A stretch of DNA of 64,000 bases from Limnothrix sp. FACHB-406 (GTDB taxonomy: Bacteria > Cyanobacteriota > Cyanobacteriia > CACIAM-69d), in NCBI RefSeq assembly GCF_014698235.1, contig NZ_JACJSP010000003.1, forward strand, positions 310,001 through 374,000, written 5' to 3'. The notes under the pieces were generated by a model. That model was not told the DNA's origin. It was given only the letters and a program-made list of their open reading frames with translations, and searched no databases. Position 1 is the first letter of the stretch. Every line of letters begins with the position of its first letter. Positions 8,898 through 17,960 of this stretch are shown in pieces. A program made the position numbers and the translations under genes.

Positions 8898-9572
8898 ATG
8901 CCCAGTCTTACTCGTGTTGCTAACCGTGCTGCTATTGGTTGGGCCGTTGGTTTAGGGCTGGGGTTGGGGTTGCCGGTGGCAATTGCGCCCGGGGCGATCG
9001 CCCGGGAAGGGCCACCCAAGACCGAGCCGGTGCAAATGTCCGTGTCGCCAGCCGTGGAAACTTCGGCTTCGGAGGCCGCGGCAGCAGCCGTCACCAGCGG
9101 CAGCGATGCACTGTCCGATCAACCCTTGGGGGATCCGGTGGCCGTGGAACTGGAGCCAACCCGAATCTTTCGACGGACGGGCTGTTTTGGCGATCAACCC
9201 ATGGCCACCGATCAGGAAATTCGCCAACAGGGCCTGACTCCGCCTAGCCTCTGGCTCACGCGGGATTTGCTGGGGGGAAAAATTGTCGATCGCTGGACGA
9301 TCCACCGGGGTGATGAGCAATTGCCGCCTTGGGTGGAAGTGACGTTTAATTTGCAACCTTGGAATAATTTGGAATACCCGCGCCAATATGCCTACCTGAA
9401 TGAATTTGGGCGAGTGGCCAGGGAATATGGCTTTAATGTGCGAGTTTGCAATGGCTCGGGCGATGCGCTGGCGGCCCAGTTCTGCGACTGGTCACAAATG
9501 CGGGCGGGGGTCACTTGTCCGATTTATCTGCCGGGGGGATTTTCGGCGCGGGCACGATCGCGACTGTTTTAG
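8898..9572 (+). CDS. exported protein of unknown function
   Basis: From ATG at 8898 the product is 224 residues. It has a signal-peptide-like start (hydrophobic GWAVGLGLGLGLPVAIA ending near an AIA-type cleavage site). An Ala/Ser-rich linker is followed by a globular part with three or four cysteines (TGCFGDQP, RVCNGSG, FCDW, VTCPIYLP). A longer frame starts at TTG 8859, but the signal peptide fits the internal ATG. The last 62 bases overlap the 3' end of the convergent GTPase gene. I do not recognise a family; a periplasmic or lumenal location is inferred. Confidence 0.65.
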   Translation: MPSLTRVANRAAIGWAVGLGLGLGLPVAIAPGAIAREGPPKTEPVQMSVSPAVETSASEAAAAAVTSGSDALSDQPLGDPVAVELEPTRIFRRTGCFGDQPMATDQEIRQQGLTPPSLWLTRDLLGGKIVDRWTIHRGDEQLPPWVEVTFNLQPWNNLEYPRQYAYLNEFGRVAREYGFNVRVCNGSGDALAAQFCDWSQMRAGVTCPIYLPGGFSARARSRLF

Positions 9573-10998
9573 CGGGGTCGGTGGGTTTGGCATCAAGGCC
9601 ACCCAGGCCAATGCGCGATCGCCACTCGTCTCGCAGTTGGTGCAAGACGGTTCCCGGCTCTACAAAATCCAGCAAGTCCTTGGCGAGGGTGTCGGGGCCG
9701 TCATCTCCCCAAGTGCAGCCCGCTTCGAGAGAACTGCGGGTGGTTTTGGCGATCGCTAAGCTACCAAAGGCCGCCGCCGCCGCCTGCACCAGGGCCGCCC
9801 CCAGGTAACCGCTGAAGCCGTCGCTGCCCGCTTGGAGCGATCGCCCGTCATTCCCACCCAGGAAGCCGCCCCCCACTTCTCCAAGCAACATGGCTCCCAA
9901 GCTAACCAAGCCCGTTTTCCAAAACGACTGCCAAGCCGATCGCACCAGGGGCAAGCCATAGAGCCGCGACAGCGATCGCACCAAAAACCAATCCACCAAC
10001 ACCGCCGCGATCGCATCCAACAGCACAAAGGGACTGAGGGCCACGATTACGGCCTTCACTTGAATGAATCGCCAAGTTTGGGCCTCCGCATCGTCGCGCA
10101 GGTGGGTGAGGGTTTTTTGGGCGATGGTTTGCTGGGCAGTGCGGGCCTGCATCAGAGCATTCAGGGCCAGCAGGGCTTCTCCTTCCCGATCGATGGTGGC
10201 CAAGATGGCCGATCGCAAGGTCTCAATCTCCGGTGGGGGCGACTCCCAACCATAGGTCACCCGGCCATCGGGCCATTCTTCCCGCACTTGAATTGGAGCC
10301 GGTTCCGCCGCCGCCAGCACAATTTCATCCACGGGCAAGAACGGATCCCAGCGACGTTCGGCGGGATTGCTGGGCGGGTGGGTGGGTGGGGGCTGGCCGG
10401 CCGCTTCCAACTGCATGAGCGATCGCAGCCGCTCCACAATCGCCGGCCGCTCCGTTTCGGGAAACAAATCAATTTTGTTGAAAACCAAAATCAGGGGCTT
10501 ATGGGCCTGGCGCAAGGTTCGCAAGGCCGCATATTCCACCTGGGTTAAGTCGCCAGCGGTGATGAATAGGATCAAGTCCGATCGCTCGGCCACTTCCCGC
10601 GAGAGTTCGGCGCGGCTTTCTCCATCAATTTCATCCAGCCCCGGTGTGTCAATGAATTCCACCTCGATCGGGCGATCGCGCCCGGGAGGATGCCACCGCA
10701 CCGATCGGGGCAAGCGCGTCAGGCCATTCAGGGGCCCCGTTTCCAGCAGGTGTTCCCCCAATAGGGCATTCAAAACGGCGGATTTGCCCCGGCTAACCAA
10801 GCCAAAGGCCGCAATCCGCACCACGAATCGATCGAGCTTGTCGAGAGCCCCCGCTAACCGATCCAAATCCGGCTGAATCAGGGCATTCCACCGTTGTGAA
10901 TCGCGAGCACCCAACTGCTCGATCGCCCGTCGCAGGCTCGATCGGACGCGCTCAAATTGTTCCGACTGGGGCGCGTTCAAGGCTGTGAACTCATCCAA
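9511..10998 (-). CDS. membrane-associated GTPase with DUF697 domain
   Basis: The 495-residue protein carries a full Era/dynamin-like G domain: G1 GLVSRGKSAVLNALL (about residues 90-104), G3 DTPGLDE, and G4 FNKIDLF. The second half has hydrophobic helices (FVLLDAIAAVLVDWFL, GLVSLGAMLLGEVGGGFLGG) typical of DUF697. Cyanobacteria carry several such GTPases of unknown role, probably acting at membranes. The 5' end is TTG at 10998, directly downstream of an in-frame stop; a later start is possible. Its 3' end overlaps the convergent exported-protein gene. Confidence 0.8.
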   Translation of the reverse strand: MDEFTALNAPQSEQFERVRSSLRRAIEQLGARDSQRWNALIQPDLDRLAGALDKLDRFVVRIAAFGLVSRGKSAVLNALLGEHLLETGPLNGLTRLPRSVRWHPPGRDRPIEVEFIDTPGLDEIDGESRAELSREVAERSDLILFITAGDLTQVEYAALRTLRQAHKPLILVFNKIDLFPETERPAIVERLRSLMQLEAAGQPPPTHPPSNPAERRWDPFLPVDEIVLAAAEPAPIQVREEWPDGRVTYGWESPPPEIETLRSAILATIDREGEALLALNALMQARTAQQTIAQKTLTHLRDDAEAQTWRFIQVKAVIVALSPFVLLDAIAAVLVDWFLVRSLSRLYGLPLVRSAWQSFWKTGLVSLGAMLLGEVGGGFLGGNDGRSLQAGSDGFSGYLGAALVQAAAAAFGSLAIAKTTRSSLEAGCTWGDDGPDTLAKDLLDFVEPGTVLHQLRDEWRSRIGLGGLDAKPTDPAKTVAIVPAPKIPPADKSDK

Positions 10999-11215
10999 AT
11001 CAAACTAGTCGCCCCCATTGTAGAAGCGAGGCGATCGTCTCGTTGCATTGGCTCCCGAAAATCCAGCTAGCAGGCGCAGATCGGGTCATTCCTGCCATCA
11101 GCACCACGGCCATAGGGCAACTCCTTAGGGAACAGGAGTTCAAGGAATTTAAGGAATTGGAGTTTTTAGAAAGTCATGGGATTGGAACGATTCAGCAGCG
11201 AATTAGCTAACACAA

Positions 11216-12202
11216 CTAATTCAACTGGGAAACGAACGGGAGCAATAGGGTCGTGAAGTAATACACCAGGGGAGCCGTGAAAATGTAGCTGTCGGCGCGA
11301 TCGAGAATGCCGCCATGGCCCGGAATCAAATTCCCGGAATCTTTGACCCCCGCGTCTCGCTTCATCAGGGACTCAATCAAATCCCCCAGCAGACTGGAAA
11401 CGCCCACCAGCAGCCCCAACAAAGGCCCCGTGATGAACCACAGGGGCCAATGGCAATAGGCCGCACCCAGAGTTCCCACCAGTGCGCTGCCCAGCGTGCC
11501 GGCCAAAGAGCCTTCCACGGTTTTCTTGGGGCTGATGTCCGAGAGGCGAGTTTTGCCCACCCATTTGCCCATGATGTAGGCCCCAATATCGGCCGCCCAA
11601 ATGCAGCAAAAGGCCAGAATCGTCACCGTCAGGGCCTCGGGCCAGGCGGCCGGGTTCCAAGATTCGGGCCAGAACCCATTCAGCGGCAACCGGGCCACGG
11701 CTCCATCGTCCAAGGCCAGCCCCGCCCCGACCCGCAGTCGCACCCAATAACTGGGCAAATAGCCACAGTAAAACAGGCCCATCACCGAGCTGGACAGATC
11801 GGCGATCGAGGCCATCTTGGGCATAAACAGCAAATAGAAACAAACCAGGGTGCTGGCGATCGGGACGATCGCATCGGCCACGGACGGCATCCAAGCCGAA
11901 GCGGCCACAATTGCCAAACAAGCAATGGTGACGGTTTTCACGGCGGGAACTGCCCCTTTGGCCTGCACCAGGGCGAAATATTCACCCAAACCCAGGTAGA
12001 CCAACAGGCCAAACCCCGCCGTGAAATACCAGCCACCCAACACCAGCATGGTGAGGGCGATCGAGATTCCCACCACGGCACTGAAAATCCGCCGCCAGGG
12101 CCACCCTGCTAATCGATCGCCCCAACTGCGGCCGGCATTGCCCTGGGCCGCTTTTGGCAAAGCAGACTTGATCGCAGCGGAACTTGATTCACTCAAAGAC
12201 AT
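11216..12202 (-). CDS. cdsA: phosphatidate cytidylyltransferase CdsA
   Basis: This multi-spanning membrane enzyme of 328 residues makes CDP-diacylglycerol from CTP and phosphatidic acid, the branch point to phosphatidylglycerol. The C-terminal signature is intact: GDLIESLMKRDAGVKD, then PGHGGILDRADS. ATG at 12202 (MSLSESSS) is preferred over the in-frame codon nine residues upstream, because family members begin shortly before the first hydrophobic segment. nadK follows on the same strand in the opposite direction of reading order (upstream, about 200 bases away), so co-transcription is possible but not shown. Confidence 0.93.
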   Translation of the reverse strand: MSLSESSSAAIKSALPKAAQGNAGRSWGDRLAGWPWRRIFSAVVGISIALTMLVLGGWYFTAGFGLLVYLGLGEYFALVQAKGAVPAVKTVTIACLAIVAASAWMPSVADAIVPIASTLVCFYLLFMPKMASIADLSSSVMGLFYCGYLPSYWVRLRVGAGLALDDGAVARLPLNGFWPESWNPAAWPEALTVTILAFCCIWAADIGAYIMGKWVGKTRLSDISPKKTVEGSLAGTLGSALVGTLGAAYCHWPLWFITGPLLGLLVGVSSLLGDLIESLMKRDAGVKDSGNLIPGHGGILDRADSYIFTAPLVYYFTTLLLPFVSQLN

Positions 12203-12400
12203 GGGACGCAACCAGCACGAGGACAGCAAGGGCGAGCGCAGCGACCAAGAACTGCGACACAGGGTTAAGGAAACGGGGAACCGAGGTTAAGTTGGCCTTA
12301 ATTAAGGATAAGGCAGTGCGCCTCGGTGTTGTGTGCCGTAGCCAACTAGGGTGATCGCTCTAAAGCCGTCCCTATTTCAGGTTTAGGCTGGGTGCTGGGC

Positions 12401-13348
12401 CTAATTGCGGCTGGCATGGCCATAGTCAATGCGGGCCCCGGCCCAAAGCAATTTCTCGCGCAGGGTACGGTAGTAGGAATAGTTTTCCCGCAGGATCACA
12501 AACTTGGCCACGCAATCCGCCATCCGCACATCAATCCGCTGGCCGGGCCAAAGGGAAGCCCCAAAAACACCATCCGTCCAAACTTTGGTGGCCAGCTCGT
12601 AATCCCCCAAGGGCCAAATGCTGACCACACAGCGGGGAGGCAACACGATCGGGCGGCTAGACAAACTGAGGGGGCAAATGGGGGTAACGGTGATGGCATC
12701 CAGGCCAGAATGGAGAATGGGCCCGTTGGCGGAAACGGTATAGCAGGTGGAACCGGTGGGGGTGGCCACAATTAGCCCGTCGCCGTGGTAGCGATCGACG
12801 ATTTCGCCATCAATTTCCACTTCCAGCATGGTGGTCATCAGGCGATCGTTGGAAATGGGCTTCACGCAAATTTCGTTCAGGGCCAGGAAGGTTTCCCCCA
12901 CCGGTTCCGTCCCCTTGTAGCTGCCATCTTCGATCGCGGCGAGGGTTTTCCCTTCAAAAACCTGCCCTTGCAACATCATCCGTTGTTGAACGGCGAAGCG
13001 ATCGCTCTGGAGCCGTTCCCACACCGCTTGGGAGTTTTCAAACAGCTCAAAGGGTTCCGTTAAAAACCCCAAGTGCCCTCCCACGTTCACGGCCAAAATG
13101 GGCACTTGTTCCGGGGCCAGGTGTCGAGCAGCGGCCAACACCGTGCCATCCCCCCCCAAGACAATCGCCAGGTCGATCGGCTGGGTGACCGAAGCCAAAA
13201 ACACCGGGTAGGGATTGTCCTTTGGGCCGCTGGGGCCCACGAGCGATCGCGTGCCTAGGGCATCCAGTTCCCGTGAGCAACGCTCTGCCCAGCCTTGGCT
13301 GCGAGAGTCTCCGGCTTTATAGATGATGATGACTTGTTTCAGATTCAT
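12401..13348 (-). CDS. nadK: NAD kinase
   Basis: The 315-residue protein phosphorylates NAD to NADP. It shows the GGDGT motif (LAIVLGGDGTVLAAARHL, about residues 60-77) and the second conserved block DGLIVATPTGSTCY, both diagnostic of the NadK/PpnK family. ATG at 13348 is the only sensible start (MNLKQVIIIYKAGD). Length is normal for cyanobacterial members, which often occur in two copies. It lies upstream of cdsA on the same strand with about 200 bases between. Confidence 0.95.
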   Translation of the reverse strand: MNLKQVIIIYKAGDSRSQGWAERCSRELDALGTRSLVGPSGPKDNPYPVFLASVTQPIDLAIVLGGDGTVLAAARHLAPEQVPILAVNVGGHLGFLTEPFELFENSQAVWERLQSDRFAVQQRMMLQGQVFEGKTLAAIEDGSYKGTEPVGETFLALNEICVKPISNDRLMTTMLEVEIDGEIVDRYHGDGLIVATPTGSTCYTVSANGPILHSGLDAITVTPICPLSLSSRPIVLPPRCVVSIWPLGDYELATKVWTDGVFGASLWPGQRIDVRMADCVAKFVILRENYSYYRTLREKLLWAGARIDYGHASRN

Positions 13349-13674
13349 GGCAAAGGGGAAATGATTCGGTGCAGGTCAGGGCGATCGGCCAAGAGAACGC
13401 AGAACAAGACGAGAACTTGGCCCTTGCACCATGTCTCTCTTGCACCATGTCTTTTTGTAGCGTTTCTGGCCAATGCGGAATGCTCGAATCGCACCACCAT
13501 GCCACCGCAACCGCAATTCAACCGTTGCGATCGGCCCCCATGATTTGGCTGCTGGCTGAGCTGCTGGTTAAGTTAGCTGCTGAATTAGCTGCTGGGTTCA
13601 GCCCTTGGTTGATTAGCCCTTTGATTAGCCCTTTGATTAGCCCTTGATGAGTCTCTGATTCGCCCCGATCGGGA
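13349..13674. other. Spacer between amylase and nadK
   Basis: These 326 bases contain a near-duplicate CACCATGTCT pair at about 13430-13450 and a short tandem repeat, CCCTTTGATTAG, at about 13615-13647. No gene or clear terminator is recognisable. Confidence 0.5.
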
Positions 13675-15153
13675 TCAAGCCTGCTGAATCCAAACCGATA
13701 CCGATCCCCCGGCACAGCGGAACTCACCCCAGCCCCACTCATTGGTGTAAACCAGTTCCTTCACATGATCCGTTAGGTCATAGAACGTGGCGTTCGATTG
13801 CCCCGTTTCCATCCAAAGGCTGCTGGGGCCACCATTGCTCAACACCACCGCCATGCTCAGGGGATGAGTGGCATCGCCTAACCGAGTCCAGCCGATCGTG
13901 TTGCTGCCGGAGAAGTAGTCATACTGCGGCCCCCAACCAAAGCGCCGACGGGCATACAGAAACTTATCCAACAGCCAATTGTGTTTGGACAGCGAAACGG
14001 TATGTTGATGGCCATCCCGTCCCCGATCGGTATATTCCGCACCGTAATAGTCCCCGTAGAACACACAGGGATAGCCCTCCCGCCGCAGCAAAATGATCGC
14101 GTAGGCAAGGGGTTTAAACCAAGCTTCCACAGGCGATTCCAGGGCTTGCAGGGGTTGGCTATCGTGGTTGTCCACAAAGGTGACGGCCAAGGTGGGCTGC
14201 TGTTGCATCAGGGTGTGATCGAGAATGGTGCGCAGGTCATAGGCACTGCCCGATCGACTGGCCTGGTGGAAGTTGTAGTGCAACGGCACGTCAAACAGCG
14301 ACATCCGCCCCTCCGTGGCCGCCAAATACCGATGCAGGGCCTCCACGTCGTTTTCCCAATATTCCCCCACCGCAAACAGCTTTCGATGGGGACAGTGACG
14401 GCGCACCGCATCGAGCCACTCATTGAAAAAGCTCGATCGAATGTGTTTCACCGCATCCAACCGAAACCCATCCGTGCCCAGGGTGTCTTGGATCCATTGG
14501 CCCCAATGCACCAACTCCTGGCGCACCTCCGGGTGATTCGTATCCAAATCGCAAGCCATCAAAAAGTCGCAGTTGCCATAGCGATGGCTCACTTCCGACT
14601 CAAAGGTTTTGGGACTGAGGCGATAAATGGCGCGATCGTCCGGATCGTTGGCATTGTGGTTCACCGAATCAAAACAGCGGGCATCCCACTTCATGGCCGA
14701 GTAGCGATCGCCCCGACCGGGAAAGGTGAACTTCGACCAAATGCTAATTTCCCGGGCCGCTCCCAACTCCCAATTGCGGTTATCGCTGGCGACGGGCGTG
14801 GCCCACACCGTTTCCGTGGCATCGCCCCCGTTTTTGTGATTAAACACCGTGTCCAAGTAAACCTGCAAACCCGCTGCCCGCGAAGCTTTCACGGCTGCGA
14901 TCAGCTCTTCTTTAGTGCCATATTTGGTGCGAATAGTGCCTTTTTGGTCAAACTCGCCTAAATCAAACAGGTCATAGGTGCTGTAGCCCACATCAGAACT
15001 GCTGGTGCCCTTATAAACCGGCGGTAACCAAAGGGCTGTGATCCCTTTTGCGGCCAACTCCCGAGCTTGATCCTGCACCTGACCCCAAAGGGAGCCATCG
15101 GCGGGGCAGTACCACTCGAAGTACTGCATGATGACACCGTTTGTTTCTACCAT
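13675..15153 (-). CDS. alpha-amylase, GH13 (cytoplasmic type)
   Basis: The 492-residue enzyme hydrolyses internal alpha-1,4 bonds of glycogen or maltodextrin. Visible GH13 motifs are: region I YLDTVFNHK, region II GFRLDAVKHI (nucleophile Asp), region III FAVGEYWEND (acid/base Glu) and region IV FVDNHDSQ (third catalytic Asp). The start MVETNGVIMQYFEWYCPADG matches the bacterial intracellular GH13_5-type amylases, and no signal peptide is present, so it probably acts on stored glycogen in the cytosol. ATG at 15153 is used. Length fits the family. Confidence 0.93.
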   Translation of the reverse strand: MVETNGVIMQYFEWYCPADGSLWGQVQDQARELAAKGITALWLPPVYKGTSSSDVGYSTYDLFDLGEFDQKGTIRTKYGTKEELIAAVKASRAAGLQVYLDTVFNHKNGGDATETVWATPVASDNRNWELGAAREISIWSKFTFPGRGDRYSAMKWDARCFDSVNHNANDPDDRAIYRLSPKTFESEVSHRYGNCDFLMACDLDTNHPEVRQELVHWGQWIQDTLGTDGFRLDAVKHIRSSFFNEWLDAVRRHCPHRKLFAVGEYWENDVEALHRYLAATEGRMSLFDVPLHYNFHQASRSGSAYDLRTILDHTLMQQQPTLAVTFVDNHDSQPLQALESPVEAWFKPLAYAIILLRREGYPCVFYGDYYGAEYTDRGRDGHQHTVSLSKHNWLLDKFLYARRRFGWGPQYDYFSGSNTIGWTRLGDATHPLSMAVVLSNGGPSSLWMETGQSNATFYDLTDHVKELVYTNEWGWGEFRCAGGSVSVWIQQA

Positions 15154-15346
15154 GACCGTTCTCTCCGCTTCCTGGGCTGGCCCTTATCCATGACTGTAGG
15201 CCGATCGCCCAGAACTCAGCCCGGTAGTTTGCACAAACTTAAACTCTTTCAGAAAGGGTGCTATTGCACGGATTGGTCGCGATGGCGTTGAGGAGGATGG
15301 TGGTGGGTTGGGTGTCGGCAAGCGGTTCCGAGAAAGCGGCAGCGAC

Positions 15347-17833
15347 CTAGCTCACGGCAGCCACAGCCTGGGAGAGGGCCGGGCTGGGAATGTCTTGATG
15401 CATCGGGATTTCGATGTGAAACGCCGTACCACGCCCCACTTGCGAATCAAACCAGAGCCGACCTCGATGGGTTTGATGAATCACCTGGTGACTGATTGAA
15501 AGCCCCAAACCTGTACCTTTGCCCACGGGTTTTGAAGTCACAAAGGAATTGAACACTTGGCTCTGCAAATGGTCAGGAATGCCACTGCCGTTATCGGCGA
15601 TCGTGATCCGAATCAGCCGTCCTTCACAGAGGCGCGTTTGAATCCGAATAATGCCAGGATTTTCCCGAATTTCATCAAAAGTCCAACCGGATTGGGATTC
15701 CTCGATCGCGTCGATCGCATTGCTCAAAAGGTTCATGAACACCTGATTCAGAGGCCCTAAACAGCATTCCACCAAGGGCAAATCCGCATATTCCCGTAAT
15801 ACTTGAATTTCTGGCCGCTCGCTGGAAGCCTTAATGCGATGGTTCAAGATAATTAAGGTGCTGTCGAGGCCCTCATGGATATTGGTGACCTGAAAATCGT
15901 TGTCATTGGCTCGCGAGAAGGATCGGAGCGATCGCACGATATCTCGTACACGCTCGGATCCCAACCGCATCGATCGCACCATTTGGGTCAAATCATCTAA
16001 CAGAAAATCAGGATCAACTTCCTCCAACACCTCTTGTAACTCTTCTGGCACTTCGGGAAAGTAATGTTGATAGCTGCGAATAATGCGGCCCAAATCCTGA
16101 ACATAGTGGCCCAGGTGTTCCACATTGCCGGAAATAAAGCTAATGGGATTATTAATTTCGTGGGCTACCCCTGCCAGCATTTGCCCAACCGCCGCCATTT
16201 TTTCGCTTTGAATCACCTGAAGTTGGGTATCTTTCAGTTGATTCAGGGTATTTTGCAAAGAGCTAAGCGAGGTTTCCAATTGCCGATACATGGCCTGGAA
16301 AGCATCTTGCAAAAGATCAATCTCATCGAGTCCCAGGGTGGGATCGATCGGGGCGGCGGGCTTGGTTGCTAAGGCTGCGGAAGGGTCGATCGACCCCACC
16401 GCGCCCGCTCCTGCGCCGGGAAAGGGCGGCGCGGCGCTGGCTAAGGTAGCCATCGGGGCGATCGATTCGGGCGATCGCGCCGACTCCGGCCCCTTGGGAT
16501 TGCTGGGGATGCCACCTGCCGGGGGCGATGTTTCCTCTTCATTGGTAATTCCGCTGGAAAGCAGCGCCATTTGGCTGCTGTGAACCAGTTCCCGGCAGCC
16601 ATCAATCATCGGCTTCAAGCGCTGATTCAACCGGTGTACGAAAAACCAAATGCTGCCCAACAGCACCAAACTGGCCACTAAGCTGGTTCCCAAGGCCGTT
16701 TGAAAAATGGGGGCAAACAGTCGGCGGCGCGGCACCACCGCCACCATCATCCAGTCCGTTCCCGCGATCGGGCGATAGGCCAAAAACTCAGCGGGAGTTG
16801 TCCGAAAACCCAACCGAGATTGGCGAATTTTGGGCCAAATTTGTTCCAGGGAGGGAATTTTCTGGTAGCTCGATAGGCCCGTGGCCCGCTGCGGATCCGG
16901 TGGATAGGCCAGCAGTTCCCCCTCATAACTCAGCAGCACGAAATAGCCGTCCTGTCCCAGCACCGGCCGCGCCAAACGTTCACTGAGATTGGTAATGTCA
17001 ATATCCACCACCGTGGATCCCACCTTGTGGCGATCGCGACTGCGCACCGGACTCAGCAGCGTCACCAGCACCTGTTGATTCCAGCGGTAGGGCTTGAGCC
17101 ACCTTGGCTCCGCTGCACTTGCCTCCTTGGGAGACACCAGGCGAGCTTCCGAAGGGGTCAGCCGCTCCGTCAGGGATTCGGCGCGATCGAGTTGGGCCAA
17201 GCGATCGGGGGTTGAAGGCGTGGCTGTGGGCGATGGAGTGGAAGGGGGAATGCCATCGCGGATCAACACATAGGGCGGAGCCAGCCGCTTATGGATCATG
17301 CTTGGCTCCGAAAAAGCGGTTTTCGGTTCCGACACCGTGGATCGGGGGCTAGTAGGCGTGGGCTGCGATCGCCCCAGTTCCGAAACCCGGTTTACCAACC
17401 GCTGCGGCACGATCGAATAATACGGATCGAACTGCTCCCGGCTCTTCAGCAGGGCAAACGGTTCCTGTTGCAACCCCAAGCCCGCCACCAGAGGCGGCCG
17501 GTTTTTCAAAAATTCCAAAATAATCTGTTCACAGCTTTGGGCGATCGCCGCCTCATCCTGGCCCAGTCGGCTGACCTCATAGACAGCAACTCCGAACCCA
17601 TCCGCAAATTCTTCCACCTGCTTCAGATCGCTTTCGAGGCCTTGCACCTCAATCCTCAGGGTTTTTTGAATCTCATCAACCGTCTGATCCTTCAGCAGGT
17701 TGTAAGTAATCCCGGTCATGATGCCCAGCGTTGACAAAATGCCCAGCATCGTCCACAAGAGCATCTGAGCACCAATGGAAGAAAGCCTCGTGGCCTTCAG
17801 AATCAGTAGCAGTTCAAAGACGCGATGTCTCAT
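15347..17833 (-). CDS. sensor histidine kinase with extracytoplasmic sensor domain
   Basis: From ATG at 17833 the protein has 828 residues. The layout is a membrane helix (about 20-42), an extracytoplasmic Cache-like sensor region (about 45-370), and a second helix (about 378-402). A coiled-coil linker and HisKA follow with the phospho-accepting His in GVAHEINNPISF (about residue 558), then HATPase_c with an N box (NLLSNAIDAI), G1 (IADNGSGIP) and G2 (GKGTGLGLSIS). The frame continues upstream into the adjacent tnpB element, but this part is element sequence and not protein. The start codon lies 3 bp from the element end, and GGGAGG inside the element (17844-17849) sits 10 bases before the ATG. 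No cognate regulator adjoins it. Confidence 0.9.
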   Translation of the reverse strand: MRHRVFELLLILKATRLSSIGAQMLLWTMLGILSTLGIMTGITYNLLKDQTVDEIQKTLRIEVQGLESDLKQVEEFADGFGVAVYEVSRLGQDEAAIAQSCEQIILEFLKNRPPLVAGLGLQQEPFALLKSREQFDPYYSIVPQRLVNRVSELGRSQPTPTSPRSTVSEPKTAFSEPSMIHKRLAPPYVLIRDGIPPSTPSPTATPSTPDRLAQLDRAESLTERLTPSEARLVSPKEASAAEPRWLKPYRWNQQVLVTLLSPVRSRDRHKVGSTVVDIDITNLSERLARPVLGQDGYFVLLSYEGELLAYPPDPQRATGLSSYQKIPSLEQIWPKIRQSRLGFRTTPAEFLAYRPIAGTDWMMVAVVPRRRLFAPIFQTALGTSLVASLVLLGSIWFFVHRLNQRLKPMIDGCRELVHSSQMALLSSGITNEEETSPPAGGIPSNPKGPESARSPESIAPMATLASAAPPFPGAGAGAVGSIDPSAALATKPAAPIDPTLGLDEIDLLQDAFQAMYRQLETSLSSLQNTLNQLKDTQLQVIQSEKMAAVGQMLAGVAHEINNPISFISGNVEHLGHYVQDLGRIIRSYQHYFPEVPEELQEVLEEVDPDFLLDDLTQMVRSMRLGSERVRDIVRSLRSFSRANDNDFQVTNIHEGLDSTLIILNHRIKASSERPEIQVLREYADLPLVECCLGPLNQVFMNLLSNAIDAIEESQSGWTFDEIRENPGIIRIQTRLCEGRLIRITIADNGSGIPDHLQSQVFNSFVTSKPVGKGTGLGLSISHQVIHQTHRGRLWFDSQVGRGTAFHIEIPMHQDIPSPALSQAVAAVS

Positions 17834-17960
17834 GTGTTGACATCCTCCCTGTCCTAAAGGAGCGTGGATTCCGGCCCTAGGCAAACAACCGAAGTTGCTC
17901 GACTAGACCACGGGTTGACGCTTCATCGGCTGCCACCAGCGAACTGGATTTACGCTGGCC
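17817..17960 (-). ncRNA. predicted omega-RNA (reRNA) of the tnpB element
   Basis: By analogy with characterised tnpB elements, a guide RNA should overlap the 3' end of tnpB and the right end of the element. Here it would finish at ...GTCAA (17837) and continue into about 16-20 bases of flanking DNA as guide. That guide begins CACATGAGACATCGCG and contains the kinase start codon. The 5' limit is a guess, and no expression evidence is available. Confidence 0.45.

Noticed and set aside
13981-14961. 326-codon plus-strand frame
   Set aside because: It is antisense to the amylase, which has all four GH13 regions.
17834-17884. Longer N-terminus of the histidine kinase
   Set aside because: These codons are the right end of the tnpB element; the kinase-like sequence starts at ATG 17833.
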